A stretch of DNA of 64,000 nt from Shewanella japonica (GCF_002075795.1 NZ_CP020472.1:4644501-4708500); one strand, 5' to 3'. Positions 26,731 through 35,880 are shown, counted from the stretch's first letter. Numbers and translations are program-made. The notes: a model not told the origin generated them from the sequence alone.

Positions 26731-27648
26731 CTACAGTTCAGCTCGATAAGGAATACCACGTTGAGCGCCATGCCTAGTCACCGCAATCGCCGATGCTTGA
26801 TTGGCAAAACTCACCGCTTCAATCATGCTAAGCCCTTCATCTAATGCCACCATTAAGGCGCCATTAAAAGTGTCACCTGCAGCGACGGTATCAATTGCAG
26901 TGACAGGAAAAGCGGCTATTAGTTGATTGTATCGCTCAGAATCAGTTTGCACACTGACATAAGCGCCCTGACTCCCTAGAGTGGTAATGACCGTGCCAAT
27001 GCCATACTGATGCAACTTGTTCGCCGCAAGAGCGGCAGAATGTGTATCAGTAACCGTAATACCCGTAAGCGCTTGTGCTTCAGTTTCATTAGGCGTAATG
27101 ATGTCTACCAAACTGAGTAATTCTGATGGTAAAGCCGCTGCAGGCGCAGGATTGAGTATGGTGGTGCAATCGTGCTGTTTAGCAAGCCTTAACGCTGTCG
27201 CCACAGTATCTATTGGAGTTTCTAGCTGAATGAGTAAATAACTGGCTAGGTCAAACAGTCTTTGTTGCTGCACAATATGCGCAGGCGTTAAGCAAGCATT
27301 TGCTCCAGCAACCACACCAATACTATTTTCACCTTTCTCACTGACAAAAATCATTGCTGTACCAGTATCTTGTCCAGCAATATCATAACAGCCAGATAAT
27401 ATAACGCCGTCACTTTGCCAAGCATCCCGCATCAACCTAGCATTACCGTCATCACCCAGCGCACAAATAAATTCGACCTGCTGCTTTGGTGTTTTTAATC
27501 TAGCTGCAGCAACAGCTTGATTAGCCCCTTTACCGCCAAGTTCTAATCGATATTGCTGGCTCATCAAAGTCTCGCCAGGTTTGGGTAGCGTACTAAACGC
27601 TAATACATGATCGGCATTAGCACTGCCCACAATTAATAATGTGTTCAT
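26731..27648 (-). CDS. rbsK: Ribokinase
   Basis: 305 aa PfkB-family kinase that phosphorylates D-ribose to ribose-5-phosphate. Seen: the N-terminal sugar-binding region GSANADHVLAFSTLPKPGET, the PfkB signature GGKGANQAVAAARL and the catalytic block DTVAAGDTFNGALMVAL with the base Asp in GDTF. The start is ATG 27648 (AGGA 9 nt upstream; a TTG precedes it). It lies 70 nt downstream of a nucleoside hydrolase gene, so the pair forms a salvage unit: the hydrolase frees ribose and this enzyme traps it. Confidence 0.92.
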   Translation of the reverse strand: MNTLLIVGSANADHVLAFSTLPKPGETLMSQQYRLELGGKGANQAVAAARLKTPKQQVEFICALGDDGNARLMRDAWQSDGVILSGCYDIAGQDTGTAMIFVSEKGENSIGVVAGANACLTPAHIVQQQRLFDLASYLLIQLETPIDTVATALRLAKQHDCTTILNPAPAAALPSELLSLVDIITPNETEAQALTGITVTDTHSAALAANKLHQYGIGTVITTLGSQGAYVSVQTDSERYNQLIAAFPVTAIDTVAAGDTFNGALMVALDEGLSMIEAVSFANQASAIAVTRHGAQRGIPYRAEL

Positions 27649-27718
27649 CAAAAGGTTTCCTCAGTGATTGACATGGCAAGTCACTGATTATTTATAAAAA
27701 ATAGTGACAATACCTTGC

Positions 27719-28660
27719 CTATTTTTGAAAATATTTACTTAGGCAATCGATAATAAAATCTACAAATGCAAGTCGGTCAATATCAAACATCACTTTCGCG
27801 TTGTGTGGATTACTGGTTAAGTGGTAGCGATCAACCACAGTCATGCCTTGGGTGTACTCGCCTTTAGTTTCAATGCCGACCCAACAGTCAGTCGCTGTAA
27901 ATAATTCAGGTTGTAACATCCAAGCAATGGTACAAGGGTCATGAAGTGGCGCCCCAGTAAACCCCCATTTAGGATCACGGTGGTAAATCATAAAGAAATC
28001 TAATAATTCTGCCACGCATTGAGATATCGGGTTTCCAATGTCACGAATACGTTCAATATCTTCATCCATGATTTGTGCTTTATGAGTCACATCTAACCCA
28101 CACATCACGACAGGAATGCCAGCTTTAAATACAATATCAGCCGCTTCAGGATCAACAAAAATATTGAACTCGGCAGCAGGCGTCCAATTGCCTTCGCTAG
28201 CAGCCCCGCCCATTAATACAATCTCTTTTATGTTTGTGTGCAGCTCTGGGTACGCCGTTAAAAAAATGGCAATATTGGTCAGAGGACCTGTTGGTACTAA
28301 AGTCACTGGCGTTGCTGATTGACGGACTTTTTCAGCCATCAATTCAATGGCGGTTTGCTCAACGGGTGCAAAACTAGGATCGGGTAATACAGGCCCATCT
28401 AGCCCTGACTCACCATGAACATTGTCAGCAATAATGAGATTACGCGCCAATGGCTTAGGTGAACCTGAGGCAACAGGAATATCTTGGCGTCCTAACAAGG
28501 TTAAAATGCGTAAGGTATTATTGAGCGTTTTGGCTTGAGTTTGATTACCAGCACTGGTTGTCACTGCGAGCACATCTAATTGGTCAGAACTTAATGCAAG
28601 GATCAGCGAGATGGCATCATCATGACCAGGATCGCAATCGAGAATGACGGGACGTTTCAT
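27719..28660 (-). CDS. Ribonucleoside hydrolase (RihA/RihB-like)
   Basis: 313 aa inosine-uridine preferring nucleoside hydrolase family member. The calcium-binding motif DCDPGHDDAISL is at residues 8-19, with family segments VPTGPLTNIAIFL, MGGAASEGNWTPAAEFNIFVDPEAADIVF and the active-site region GAPLHDPCTIAWML. It cleaves pyrimidine (perhaps also purine) nucleosides to base and ribose in the cytosol. It is upstream of rbsK on the same strand. Which of RihA, RihB or RihC it equals is not decided from sequence. Confidence 0.9.
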   Translation of the reverse strand: MKRPVILDCDPGHDDAISLILALSSDQLDVLAVTTSAGNQTQAKTLNNTLRILTLLGRQDIPVASGSPKPLARNLIIADNVHGESGLDGPVLPDPSFAPVEQTAIELMAEKVRQSATPVTLVPTGPLTNIAIFLTAYPELHTNIKEIVLMGGAASEGNWTPAAEFNIFVDPEAADIVFKAGIPVVMCGLDVTHKAQIMDEDIERIRDIGNPISQCVAELLDFFMIYHRDPKWGFTGAPLHDPCTIAWMLQPELFTATDCWVGIETKGEYTQGMTVVDRYHLTSNPHNAKVMFDIDRLAFVDFIIDCLSKYFQK

Positions 28661-28777
28661 GGGGGGACTCCTCTTTAAGATGTGCTCAAAATTAGCATGA
28701 AATAAAAAGAGGATAGGTGACGACTCTCTAAAAACGATAAAGATACTGATGCTAATGAGCCGAGCTAATCTGCACCC

Positions 28778-28837
28778 TAAAAAACAAAAGGCCTCACATT
28801 GCTGTGAGGCCTTTAATTAAATTAGGTTGAGTTGGCC
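28778..28837 (-). pseudogene. rnpB: Displaced 3' end and terminator of rnpB
   Basis: Read on the minus strand, this is the P1 3' strand GGCCAACTC, a short tail AACCTAATTTAATT, then the hairpin AAAGGCCTCACA / TGTGAGGCCTTT followed by a T run. GGCCAACTC is the exact complement of the first bases of the RNase P RNA, GAGTTGGCC (35843-35835). The layout also parallels the E. coli rnpB end (CTTATCGG-P1-tail-terminator). It is now separated from the gene by the 6.7-kb island. Confidence 0.85.
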
Positions 28838-28844
28838 GATAAGC
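28835..28844. repeat. Left attachment site (attL core)
   Basis: GCCGATAAGC, identical to 35512-35521. The chromosomal side carries the original rnpB P1 strand and terminator. Confidence 0.8.
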
Positions 28845-28903
28845 TAACTGGCAAACTCTAACTTTTTGAATTCATTGATACACATTTATGTATGTGTTTT
28901 TTA

Positions 28904-28923
28904 GTGTACCACTTTGTGTACCA
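28904..28923. repeat. GTGTACCA repeats near the left end
   Basis: Two copies, at 28904-28911 and 28916-28923, in the same orientation as the pair near the right end. They are candidate arm-type binding sites of the integrase. Confidence 0.5.
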
Positions 28924-29034
28924 CACTTTAACAGCAAAGACCTCAATCTATAAAAAGCTTACCAGCCCTCTCCCCCTCTCTTTATTTTCATCCAGCTCAA
29001 ATACAAGAAATAGCTGTAAATAACAATAAATAAA

Positions 29035-30108
29035 CTACCAGTTATCTTCCACAACCTCTTCAATCTTAATCTGCTGTATTGGGGCATTACACTTTCCAGT
29101 AAAAGCCCTAACCACCTCTTCATAGGCTAAGTCAGAAACTTCTTTATTTAGAAAGGTACAGCTGAATCTATTATGCAAATCATTCTTGATGTACGAATCA
29201 TACAGCCTGCCTACAGAGAAGTTCCTGTTTTGAATGGTTACTTCTCCATCTCTTAAGTGTAATTTCAAGTTCACAAAAGTTGTCAATTCCACATCAGACA
29301 ACTCTCTAACCCAAGGCTCTGTAGCCCAAAGGCGCTGCTCTTTCAGCTCATCTTTATCTAAACAGATAGCCTGCCCCTTACTAGGCCTGAGACTCTGAGC
29401 CCCTTGTAACGCAATCATGAACTGAACTTCAGCAGACCCAACTTTAGGCACGTTTAAGCTCAATCGAGTGAACTCATTCTCAGCAACATCCATAAGACTG
29501 AATTTCCCCTTAGCCTCAATAACCCCCTCAACCAGCCCTTTCTTAGAGGGCTTGAGCTTATGGGTTGATTGAAAAGCTATGACTGCCCCTCTAAAACTTT
29601 TATTTTTCTTTATAGACTGCCTGACAGCCGCGACACCCTTAACTCTTTTTGATGGTGGCGGTAAGCCCACTTTATGCCCAACTTCAAAAACCTTATTTCC
29701 TAAGTGCCTATTAATTTTGCTTGGGGCAATAATCAAGTTTCTAGGCGATAACTCACCAGTAAACTCAGCTCCTGACTTTACGGGGTATAGATGACATAAA
29801 TCCAACTCAAGGGCAGATGACCACCCCTTATTGTATGAATACTGGCAATACTTTTTGCGTAATTTATACAGAGCATAAAGCTCAGATAAGCCATTAGATG
29901 TAAAATCTACAGCCTTAAAGGTTTGATGCTCTGCTATTCGATTTACTAACCACAGCCCAAAATTCGAATTGAGGAATTTACTCACCCAATCTGTTTTTTT
30001 CTCTGTTTTTCTGCATGAGCTACAATTGATGAACTTTTTAGACGTGGTTACAAAGACCTCTTCACACTGTCGACAGAGCTTTTTACTTTGAATAGGTTTT
30101 ATTGACAT
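29035..30108 (-). CDS. Zinc-ribbon protein with possible HNH-like core (island)
   Basis: 357 aa, no signal or membrane helix. The N-terminal Cys4 motif (CRQC...CSSC, residues 12-32) looks like a zinc ribbon. Residues about 100-140 (ELDLCHLYPVKSG...ELSPRNLIIAPSKINRHLGNK) have the H...N...N/H spacing and beta-beta-alpha look of an HNH nuclease core, but this is tentative. The rest is unrecognised. A very strong ribosome-binding site (GAGGGGG) supports the start at 30108. It could be a nuclease, an excision or replication factor, or part of the cargo. Confidence 0.6.
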   Translation of the reverse strand: MSIKPIQSKKLCRQCEEVFVTTSKKFINCSSCRKTEKKTDWVSKFLNSNFGLWLVNRIAEHQTFKAVDFTSNGLSELYALYKLRKKYCQYSYNKGWSSALELDLCHLYPVKSGAEFTGELSPRNLIIAPSKINRHLGNKVFEVGHKVGLPPPSKRVKGVAAVRQSIKKNKSFRGAVIAFQSTHKLKPSKKGLVEGVIEAKGKFSLMDVAENEFTRLSLNVPKVGSAEVQFMIALQGAQSLRPSKGQAICLDKDELKEQRLWATEPWVRELSDVELTTFVNLKLHLRDGEVTIQNRNFSVGRLYDSYIKNDLHNRFSCTFLNKEVSDLAYEEVVRAFTGKCNAPIQQIKIEEVVEDNW

Positions 30109-30273
30109 GGTTCCCCCTCTTTCGTTTAGTTAAATAGTTAAAACAGGGGGTAAGTATTCTATAAAATGTAACTAACCAATCTCCATAAATAACTGTTATA
30201 TCAGGTTAATCTGTTACTAATCATTAAGTGAAAAATGGGTATCTAAAGTAATAACTATCTGAAGGAGGCTGAA

Positions 30274-30840
30274 TTATTGGCTCTTGATATACCGATAAAG
30301 AGTCGCAACCCCAACGCCTACAGCCCTAGCTGACTCCTCCTTACTCAACCCATTGCCTACTAAATCAAGTGCACGCTGACACTTCTTAACTGTTTCAGGA
30401 GATTGCTGTCTGCCCTTGTATTTTCCTTCTTCTTTCGCCTTGGCAATCCCAATAACCTGCTTCTCTAGAATCTGCTCTCTTTGCATCGTGGCAACAGCGG
30501 CTAAAGTAGTAATTACCATCTTCCCTGTTGCGCTAGTAACATCGATACGCCCCAAATCATCAACTATTAGTGACACATCTCTGTTAGTCATATCGTCAAT
30601 GAAATTTAGTACCTCAGTCGTATTACGCCCCAACCGTGATAAATCTTGAACAATAATAGTGTCAGAGGATTTAACCGTTTCACAAAGGGATACAAAGGCT
30701 GGCCTATCAAGCGACTTACCACTAAAGTTTTCTGCGAATAGGTTATCTACTGGCACATCGTACTTGCCACACAAGTAATCAACCTGAGGCCTAAGTTTTT
30801 GCCCATCAGTACTAACTCTTGCGTAAATATAAGTAGTCAT
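30274..30840 (-). CDS. Serine recombinase (resolvase/invertase family)
   Basis: 188 aa. The catalytic domain starts TYIYARVSTDGQ with nucleophile Ser10, followed by SLDRPAF, IIVQDLSRLGRNTTEVL and the long helix with AAVATMQREQILEKQVIGIAKAKEEGKYKGR. A C-terminal HTH (GLSKEESARAVGVGVATLYRYIKS) binds DNA. This is the Tn3-resolvase/DNA-invertase small form, cytoplasmic. The ATG at 30840 is preferred (AGGGTGG upstream, homology starts here); the frame extends to 30885. ATGATA/TATCAT dyads directly upstream are candidate binding sites. It may resolve multimers, invert a segment or regulate the island. Confidence 0.92.
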   Translation of the reverse strand: MTTYIYARVSTDGQKLRPQVDYLCGKYDVPVDNLFAENFSGKSLDRPAFVSLCETVKSSDTIIVQDLSRLGRNTTEVLNFIDDMTNRDVSLIVDDLGRIDVTSATGKMVITTLAAVATMQREQILEKQVIGIAKAKEEGKYKGRQQSPETVKKCQRALDLVGNGLSKEESARAVGVGVATLYRYIKSQ

Positions 30841-31415
30841 AATTACCACCCTCTCATTAAGATACCCTAATGATAAACCTATCATATAAATGGTGTCAAC
30901 CCTAAATGATAGAAGCTCCTAAACCTGTCTTATGGGTATAGTTAATTGATAGGTCTCAGGCGATAACTTGAATTACTGTTGAGCGTATAAGAAAGGCGTC
31001 AGGGTATTTTAATATTGCTACACATTCTTCAAAGAAAGCCTTGAAGGCACTAAAGACTTCAGCACCTTATCTTGATTTATAGCTACCTACCAACAGTATG
31101 CTTTTGAATCTAGATGCCAGCTTAGTCTCTCGATTTTGATAAAATTAACTCTATTGCATACGCAGCAAGCATAAGTATCAGTGTATGTTTTGAGGTATAC
31201 CCAAAAGCATGGAGTTAAAGCTGGAACAAATGTAGGTATCCCCTTCCCCTTAAAAGAATGTAGCATAGGTCAATTACTCACCATAAAAATTAGACCGCAC
31301 TAGATTAACCATATAATATGCTTAGATAATCAAGGAAGATGTTTAAAATTCACACGGTAATTCGCTAAATATCTCCCTCCCTTTTTATATCTATAGCTTA
31401 ATGCGGAAGATTAAT
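30841..31415. other. Divergent intergenic region of the island
   Basis: 575 bp with no gene I can support. It contains recombinase-proximal dyads (30870-30912) and, before the plus-strand cargo operon, a TATAAT at 31312-31317 as a possible -10. GGAAG at 31404-31408 is the ribosome-binding site of the cargo gene. The rest is AT-rich and unassigned. Confidence 0.5.
30870..30912. promoter_or_regulatory. Candidate serine-recombinase binding site
   Basis: ATGATA-AACC-TATCAT (30870-30885) is a perfect inverted repeat. A further ATGATAG lies at 30906-30912, with CCCTAA before both ATGATA copies. Res-like subsites or an autoregulatory operator would look like this. Confidence 0.4.
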
Positions 31416-32579
31416 ATGTTTGAATGCACTGACTGCGGTGAGACCTTTGATGAGTCTCTTGAAAATTGCCCCGACTGTGAAGCTTTAGCACCTATCGAAC
31501 GCCCAAAATTTATTTCCGTTGCAGCTGTCACTGCGGAGTTCATCACCCAGACAGGTAGCTCCAGCCTTTCTTCAAAGGTTGGTAGTGAATGGCCTGAAGA
31601 TGATGATATTTGCTACAGATTAATTGTAGAAGTCGAAAATAAATTCAAACGAAGAAATAAATATCACAGTTATTACGATGAGGACGTATCCCCGAACTCT
31701 ACCCCTGTTAGGTTAAAGTCTTATATCAACAACACTCTGTCTTTTACGGAGTTAGTAACCTTACTCATGGCGTCCTTAGTTGATGCAGCGAAAGATGCAG
31801 GTGCCTACAAAGTTGCTGGGGGTAATATAGTGTTTATGCATTATAAAGGTCATGAAGAAGATGATACTGGTCGGCTGATGGCGATGATGGTGGACAAGAA
31901 AGACGGATTTAATTTTGATGAGCACCTTGTGCCGACCGACTCGGAACATATTAACCTAGAGGCTATGAGGCAAGCAGCATTATTTGACCTTGCGCTTTTC
32001 GACTCAACTTATCCAGAAATCCCACAAGAAGAAACCTATCTAAAATTTATAAAAGGTGCTTCAAAAGGTTTATTTTTTAGAGAGGCATTTGGCTGCGTGA
32101 TTAGAGCGGAAAATGCTCATTCTGTTACTCAACTTTATGATGCGCTATCAGCATTTCAATTACAAAATGATTTACCTGAATCGTTTTACAATAATGCATT
32201 CACCTCGCTTGATGCTATCCTATCTAAAGCGGCAAAGGATAAAAAGAGCGTCCCTGCAACCGTCTTGTATGAAGCAATAGAAGGTGCGCTTGAGCTGGAC
32301 TCACCATTGCGTGGCACTTTCCAAACTTTCGTGAATACAAATGGCTTTGAAATAAACCACCATATTGAACCTACGACAAATTCAGTAGATGCCGAAAGGT
32401 GGATTGATATACAAGCAGTTGATGAGAGCTTTATGGCAAAAGTGTTCAAAAAAAGTATTGGTCAAGCGGGTACTGGTGAAGTGGTGCAGTATGACCCTGA
32501 AAACCATAAGCTCATACTTCAAATATCAGATGAAAAAACCCAGAAATCACTACTTAAGTTGATGACAGAAGATAGTTGA
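31416..32579 (+). CDS. Zinc-ribbon nucleoid-associated protein, NA37/YejK (NdpA)-like (island cargo)
   Basis: 387 aa. The N-terminal Cys4 zinc ribbon (C4-x2-C7 ... C18-x2-C21) is followed by a domain that reads like the 37-kDa nucleoid-associated family: segments GGNIVFMHYKGHEED...LMAMMVDKKDGF, INLEAMRQAALFDLALFD, TYLKFIKGASKG and the C-terminal YDPENHKLILQI. The housekeeping YejK has no zinc ribbon, so this is a divergent mobile form. It probably binds DNA. GGAAG 7 nt upstream supports 31416 over ATG 31401. It is followed after 1 nt by a membrane-protein gene: a two-gene operon. Confidence 0.75.
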   Translation: MFECTDCGETFDESLENCPDCEALAPIERPKFISVAAVTAEFITQTGSSSLSSKVGSEWPEDDDICYRLIVEVENKFKRRNKYHSYYDEDVSPNSTPVRLKSYINNTLSFTELVTLLMASLVDAAKDAGAYKVAGGNIVFMHYKGHEEDDTGRLMAMMVDKKDGFNFDEHLVPTDSEHINLEAMRQAALFDLALFDSTYPEIPQEETYLKFIKGASKGLFFREAFGCVIRAENAHSVTQLYDALSAFQLQNDLPESFYNNAFTSLDAILSKAAKDKKSVPATVLYEAIEGALELDSPLRGTFQTFVNTNGFEINHHIEPTTNSVDAERWIDIQAVDESFMAKVFKKSIGQAGTGEVVQYDPENHKLILQISDEKTQKSLLKLMTEDS

Positions 32580-32580
32580 T

Positions 32581-33936
32581 ATGACCGACACCTCAGACTT
32601 ATTTAATCTGCTTAAAGAGCTTACTCCACTAGATGAGTCAACAGACACTCTGCTAGTTTTTGACGGAGTAACCAGCTCAAATTCTTCTGGCTTGAAAAAG
32701 AGCTTAACCTCTCTTGGCTTCAAGTTTGATAACGTGCGCAGCATCCGTGGCTCAAAATTATTCGTGCAACTAACAGCCCCGAATTGGGATAAAAAATGCC
32801 CTATTTATTTAAACTGGGAAAGCCTCTTCAAAAAGGTCAGTGATACACTCTGCATACCAGACGTTTTTTTAGTTGCCTCAGATTTAAGCTTGGCCGATGT
32901 CGATAGCAGTATAAATACTCAAAGGCTTGAAATCTTATGTGGCACACATCGCATCCTCTCCAAACTGTGTGACCACTGCGAGCCACCAGAAGGAGTAGCA
33001 AAGGGGTCTGAAAGATTACTGTTCTTAATTGAATCAGAACAAGAAGCCCCGTCACGTCGATACGACTTTAAACCAGAGACAACGTGGGATACTTTGGTAG
33101 GGCTGACTCAACTAGATGAATCAATACGCTCAATTTCAAAACTTGAAGAAACACTAGCTATAGATGATAAGCAGGCTGATGAGCGCAAATCTGTAATGCG
33201 TTCTTCTTTTGGTGAATTTATTAATAAATGCGAATCCTCATCAGCCATATTCAATTACATGCTTCATTCTTTGGTGGAATTCCAAAAGAAGTATGATGAA
33301 CACCACGAAATGTTCATTCAACGCTTCAGTGTGAATAAGGTACTGAGCGAAATAAGTAAACAAGACCTTGAATACACATCAAAAATTAATGACATAGTGT
33401 CAAGCGGTCAAGCGAGAGCTTTAGCTATTCCTGCTTCTTTAGCGGTTATTGGGGCTATTATGAAAATAGAAGCTGCAGTTGATGCGGCCGCTGTTGCCAT
33501 GGGCTTATTTATTACAACGCTCATGATAGTTAAATCCTTAAATGTGCACGCTAAAACTTTCAGTCACATAAAAAAACGAATCAAAGCTGAATTCCAAAGA
33601 TATGACAGCCTAGCCGAACAAGCTGAGGTCAGGAAGCAGGCATTAAAAATTCAAAAAGAGCTTACTCTTTTAGTATCCGAAGCAAGTGAAAACTTAATAT
33701 TTGTAAGACGCATTGTTATTTTTACTTTGATTGCAGGGCTAGCTTACATCGCCTACTCAGCCAATGAGTCCTTAAACAAACCCACTGAAACTGAAGCCAA
33801 AGCTGAGGGCTCAATGGTGAATGTTCACACTTCTGGGGATTTTAAAATTATACACTTTATTCATCCCCCTATAATATCAGAGCTAAACACCTCCCCACCT
33901 TTACCAATCAGTAATGGCATCGACAACACAAAATAG
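32581..33936 (+). CDS. Membrane protein of the island cargo pair
   Basis: 451 aa. A soluble N-terminal region of about 280 residues is not recognised. It is followed by hydrophobic segments near 281-298 and 301-318, a coiled coil (about 321-375) and another helix at 377-395, with a short tail. It starts 1 nt after the YejK-like gene, so the two are co-translated. Its 3' end overlaps the integrase gene by 36 bp on the opposite strand. A soluble sensor-like partner plus a membrane protein is the common build of abortive defence systems; this is inference only. Confidence 0.7.
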   Translation: MTDTSDLFNLLKELTPLDESTDTLLVFDGVTSSNSSGLKKSLTSLGFKFDNVRSIRGSKLFVQLTAPNWDKKCPIYLNWESLFKKVSDTLCIPDVFLVASDLSLADVDSSINTQRLEILCGTHRILSKLCDHCEPPEGVAKGSERLLFLIESEQEAPSRRYDFKPETTWDTLVGLTQLDESIRSISKLEETLAIDDKQADERKSVMRSSFGEFINKCESSSAIFNYMLHSLVEFQKKYDEHHEMFIQRFSVNKVLSEISKQDLEYTSKINDIVSSGQARALAIPASLAVIGAIMKIEAAVDAAAVAMGLFITTLMIVKSLNVHAKTFSHIKKRIKAEFQRYDSLAEQAEVRKQALKIQKELTLLVSEASENLIFVRRIVIFTLIAGLAYIAYSANESLNKPTETEAKAEGSMVNVHTSGDFKIIHFIHPPIISELNTSPPLPISNGIDNTK

Positions 33937-35406
33937 TGACTTAACCTTGAAGTCATGAGTATATCTATTAGATATTCCTAGCTCGGATTTTTCATGCCCA
34001 ACTACGGTCTGAAATAAAGAAGTGGAAACACCGCACTCTTGAACTTTGGTAATGAAGGTGTGACGGAAGCTATGGAGAGAATACCGTTGCCCTCTTTCGT
34101 TCTCAGAAGGTATCTGCAGAGAGTCCATTAAGGCTCTAGCATGATATGTTAATCGGTTGTGATGCTTGGCTATCTCTGGAAATAACTCTCCTTCGATACC
34201 CTCAATAAACTCAATAAGACCAAGGTCTATTAACTCTTGGTGTATAGGGATAGGTCTAGTAGCCGCATCTGTCTTACCTGAATCAATCCATAGATAATAA
34301 CGTTCTGTATCTTCGTCAATTTTAAGACTATTACGAGTTAGCCCAACAATATCCCCCCTTCGTGCTCCTGTATAAATAGCTAAAAGAATAGTCCATTGCT
34401 TCCAGCCACCTAACGATATAGCTTTTTCTTTAAGCTTCTTAATCTGAGTATCAGAGAAGCTAGCATAAGAAACAGACTTCACCTCATACTTAACGTTCGC
34501 TGTCGGAGAAATTTGAAAGATACCCTTCTCTATTGTTAAATATGCACTAAAAAAGCTCTGACATAACTTTAAGAGTTCTTTTACTGTCTTTGGAGCTACC
34601 TTTGACTTGTTAGCTATCTCTTCCTCATCAATAGCCATAACTTCTTGTACCGACATGGAGTGATAAGGCTTAATATTCCTTTTAGGAAAGTCTTGGTAAC
34701 GTGACAGCACCCCTTTAATCATTTGCCTGTCAACCTGCAGAATATCTATGTCACCCCAGAACTCCAGCATCACCTGATAAAGCCGATGATTAGCATCCGC
34801 AACCTTTGATTTCCAATCAGATTTAAATACCCTAAAGTCAGCCCAAGCTTCACTTAACAAATATGGCTTAGCGACCGCTGTATCGAGCTCTGACTGCTCT
34901 TTAGCTTTATAATACAGGCTATCAAAGGTCTCAGACCCTCCATTCCATATACGCTCAATCATAGCCTCTGACAGGGTTAAGGCGAGCTGTTCAAAATCAC
35001 GTCTGGGTTCTATTTCTGCTGGTGGAAGAGTTTTTAAGCCGTAATCAGAGGGGTCATACTTACCACCGCCATTTTTAAGGCTGTCTCTGATGTCATCACC
35101 CATAACTTCAAACATGGTCGTAGCATTATTTTCATTTCTGAGGTCTCTTTCATGCTCTTGAAGTCCATCAGCCCAAGAGTAATCGGTTAACTCTGCAAAC
35201 AACTGTTTAAGTGAAATATGTGGTGACTTCATCATTTTGATACGTCTGATAATTGCTAGCTTTGTAGCTATTCTATCAACAGCAGTACCATAAGAGTCAG
35301 TAAATAATGAATATTTTATTTCAGAGTACGTGGTGTATTGCTTAAACCTAGAGGGGACTTTATAGCGGAAATAATATATGTGATTTCTTTGGAAAATATA
35401 ACGCAT
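33901..35406 (-). CDS. int: Tyrosine recombinase (phage-type integrase) of the rnpB island
   Basis: 501 aa. The N-terminal part is a SAM-like core-binding region with no strong motif. The C-terminal catalytic domain has Arg349 (TGARRGD), His445-x-x-Arg448 (HSFRHTF), His471 (VVGHEKS) and nucleophile Tyr482 (SNRYTH). It lies with its start about 105 bp from the right attachment site, as integrases usually do, and is the obvious candidate for insertion at rnpB. GTGTACCA repeats around both ends are probable arm sites. Two of them overlap its upstream region, which may couple expression to excision. Confidence 0.92.
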   Translation of the reverse strand: MRYIFQRNHIYYFRYKVPSRFKQYTTYSEIKYSLFTDSYGTAVDRIATKLAIIRRIKMMKSPHISLKQLFAELTDYSWADGLQEHERDLRNENNATTMFEVMGDDIRDSLKNGGGKYDPSDYGLKTLPPAEIEPRRDFEQLALTLSEAMIERIWNGGSETFDSLYYKAKEQSELDTAVAKPYLLSEAWADFRVFKSDWKSKVADANHRLYQVMLEFWGDIDILQVDRQMIKGVLSRYQDFPKRNIKPYHSMSVQEVMAIDEEEIANKSKVAPKTVKELLKLCQSFFSAYLTIEKGIFQISPTANVKYEVKSVSYASFSDTQIKKLKEKAISLGGWKQWTILLAIYTGARRGDIVGLTRNSLKIDEDTERYYLWIDSGKTDAATRPIPIHQELIDLGLIEFIEGIEGELFPEIAKHHNRLTYHARALMDSLQIPSENERGQRYSLHSFRHTFITKVQECGVSTSLFQTVVGHEKSELGISNRYTHDFKVKSLFCVVDAITDW

Positions 35407-35407
35407 T

Positions 35408-35439
35408 GTGTACCAACTTTTGTCTCAAGTTGTGTACCA
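35408..35439. repeat. GTGTACCA repeats near the right end
   Basis: Copies at 35408-35415 and 35432-35439, between the integrase start and the right attachment site, matching the pair at 28904-28923. Confidence 0.5.
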
Positions 35440-35466
35440 ATTGAAAAACTAGAAGTAAGAGAATTG

Positions 35467-35494
35467 GGCAACCGCCTGTAAACAGACGGCTACC
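35467..35494 (-). terminator. Island-borne stem-loop after the hybrid rnpB
   Basis: On the minus strand GGTAGCCGTCTG-TTTA-CAGGCGGTTGCC forms a 12-bp stem (several G-U pairs). It lies directly beyond the new rnpB 3' end and probably serves as replacement terminator or processing signal; the T run after it is weak. Confidence 0.6.
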
Positions 35495-35505
35495 ACAAAT
35501 TCAAT

Positions 35506-35844
<339 letters not shown>

Positions 35845-35850
35845 GCGCGG

Positions 35851-35880
35851 ATTATAGCCTAAGCATAAACAACACACCAA
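35851..35880 (-). promoter_or_regulatory. rnpB promoter
   Basis: On the minus strand TTGGTG (35880-35875), an 18-bp spacer and TATAAT (35856-35851), placing the start at about 35845, just before GAGTTGGCC. A GC-rich CCGCGCC discriminator follows, as for stable RNAs. Confidence 0.75.

Larger units (their letters stand above)
28661..29034. other. Junction region holding the displaced rnpB 3' end and left island end
   Basis: 374 bp without a protein gene. From left to right: the nucleoside-hydrolase upstream region; a strong terminator hairpin (28778-28814) oriented for the minus strand; the displaced rnpB 3' strand GAGTTGGCC on the plus strand (28829-28837); the 10-bp attachment repeat (28835-28844); and island sequence with two GTGTACCA repeats. 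Confidence 0.75.

Noticed and set aside
28778..28814. Hairpin read as terminator of the nucleoside hydrolase gene
   Set aside because: That gene starts at 28660 and runs away from it; the T run and upstream P1 complement assign it to the original rnpB end.
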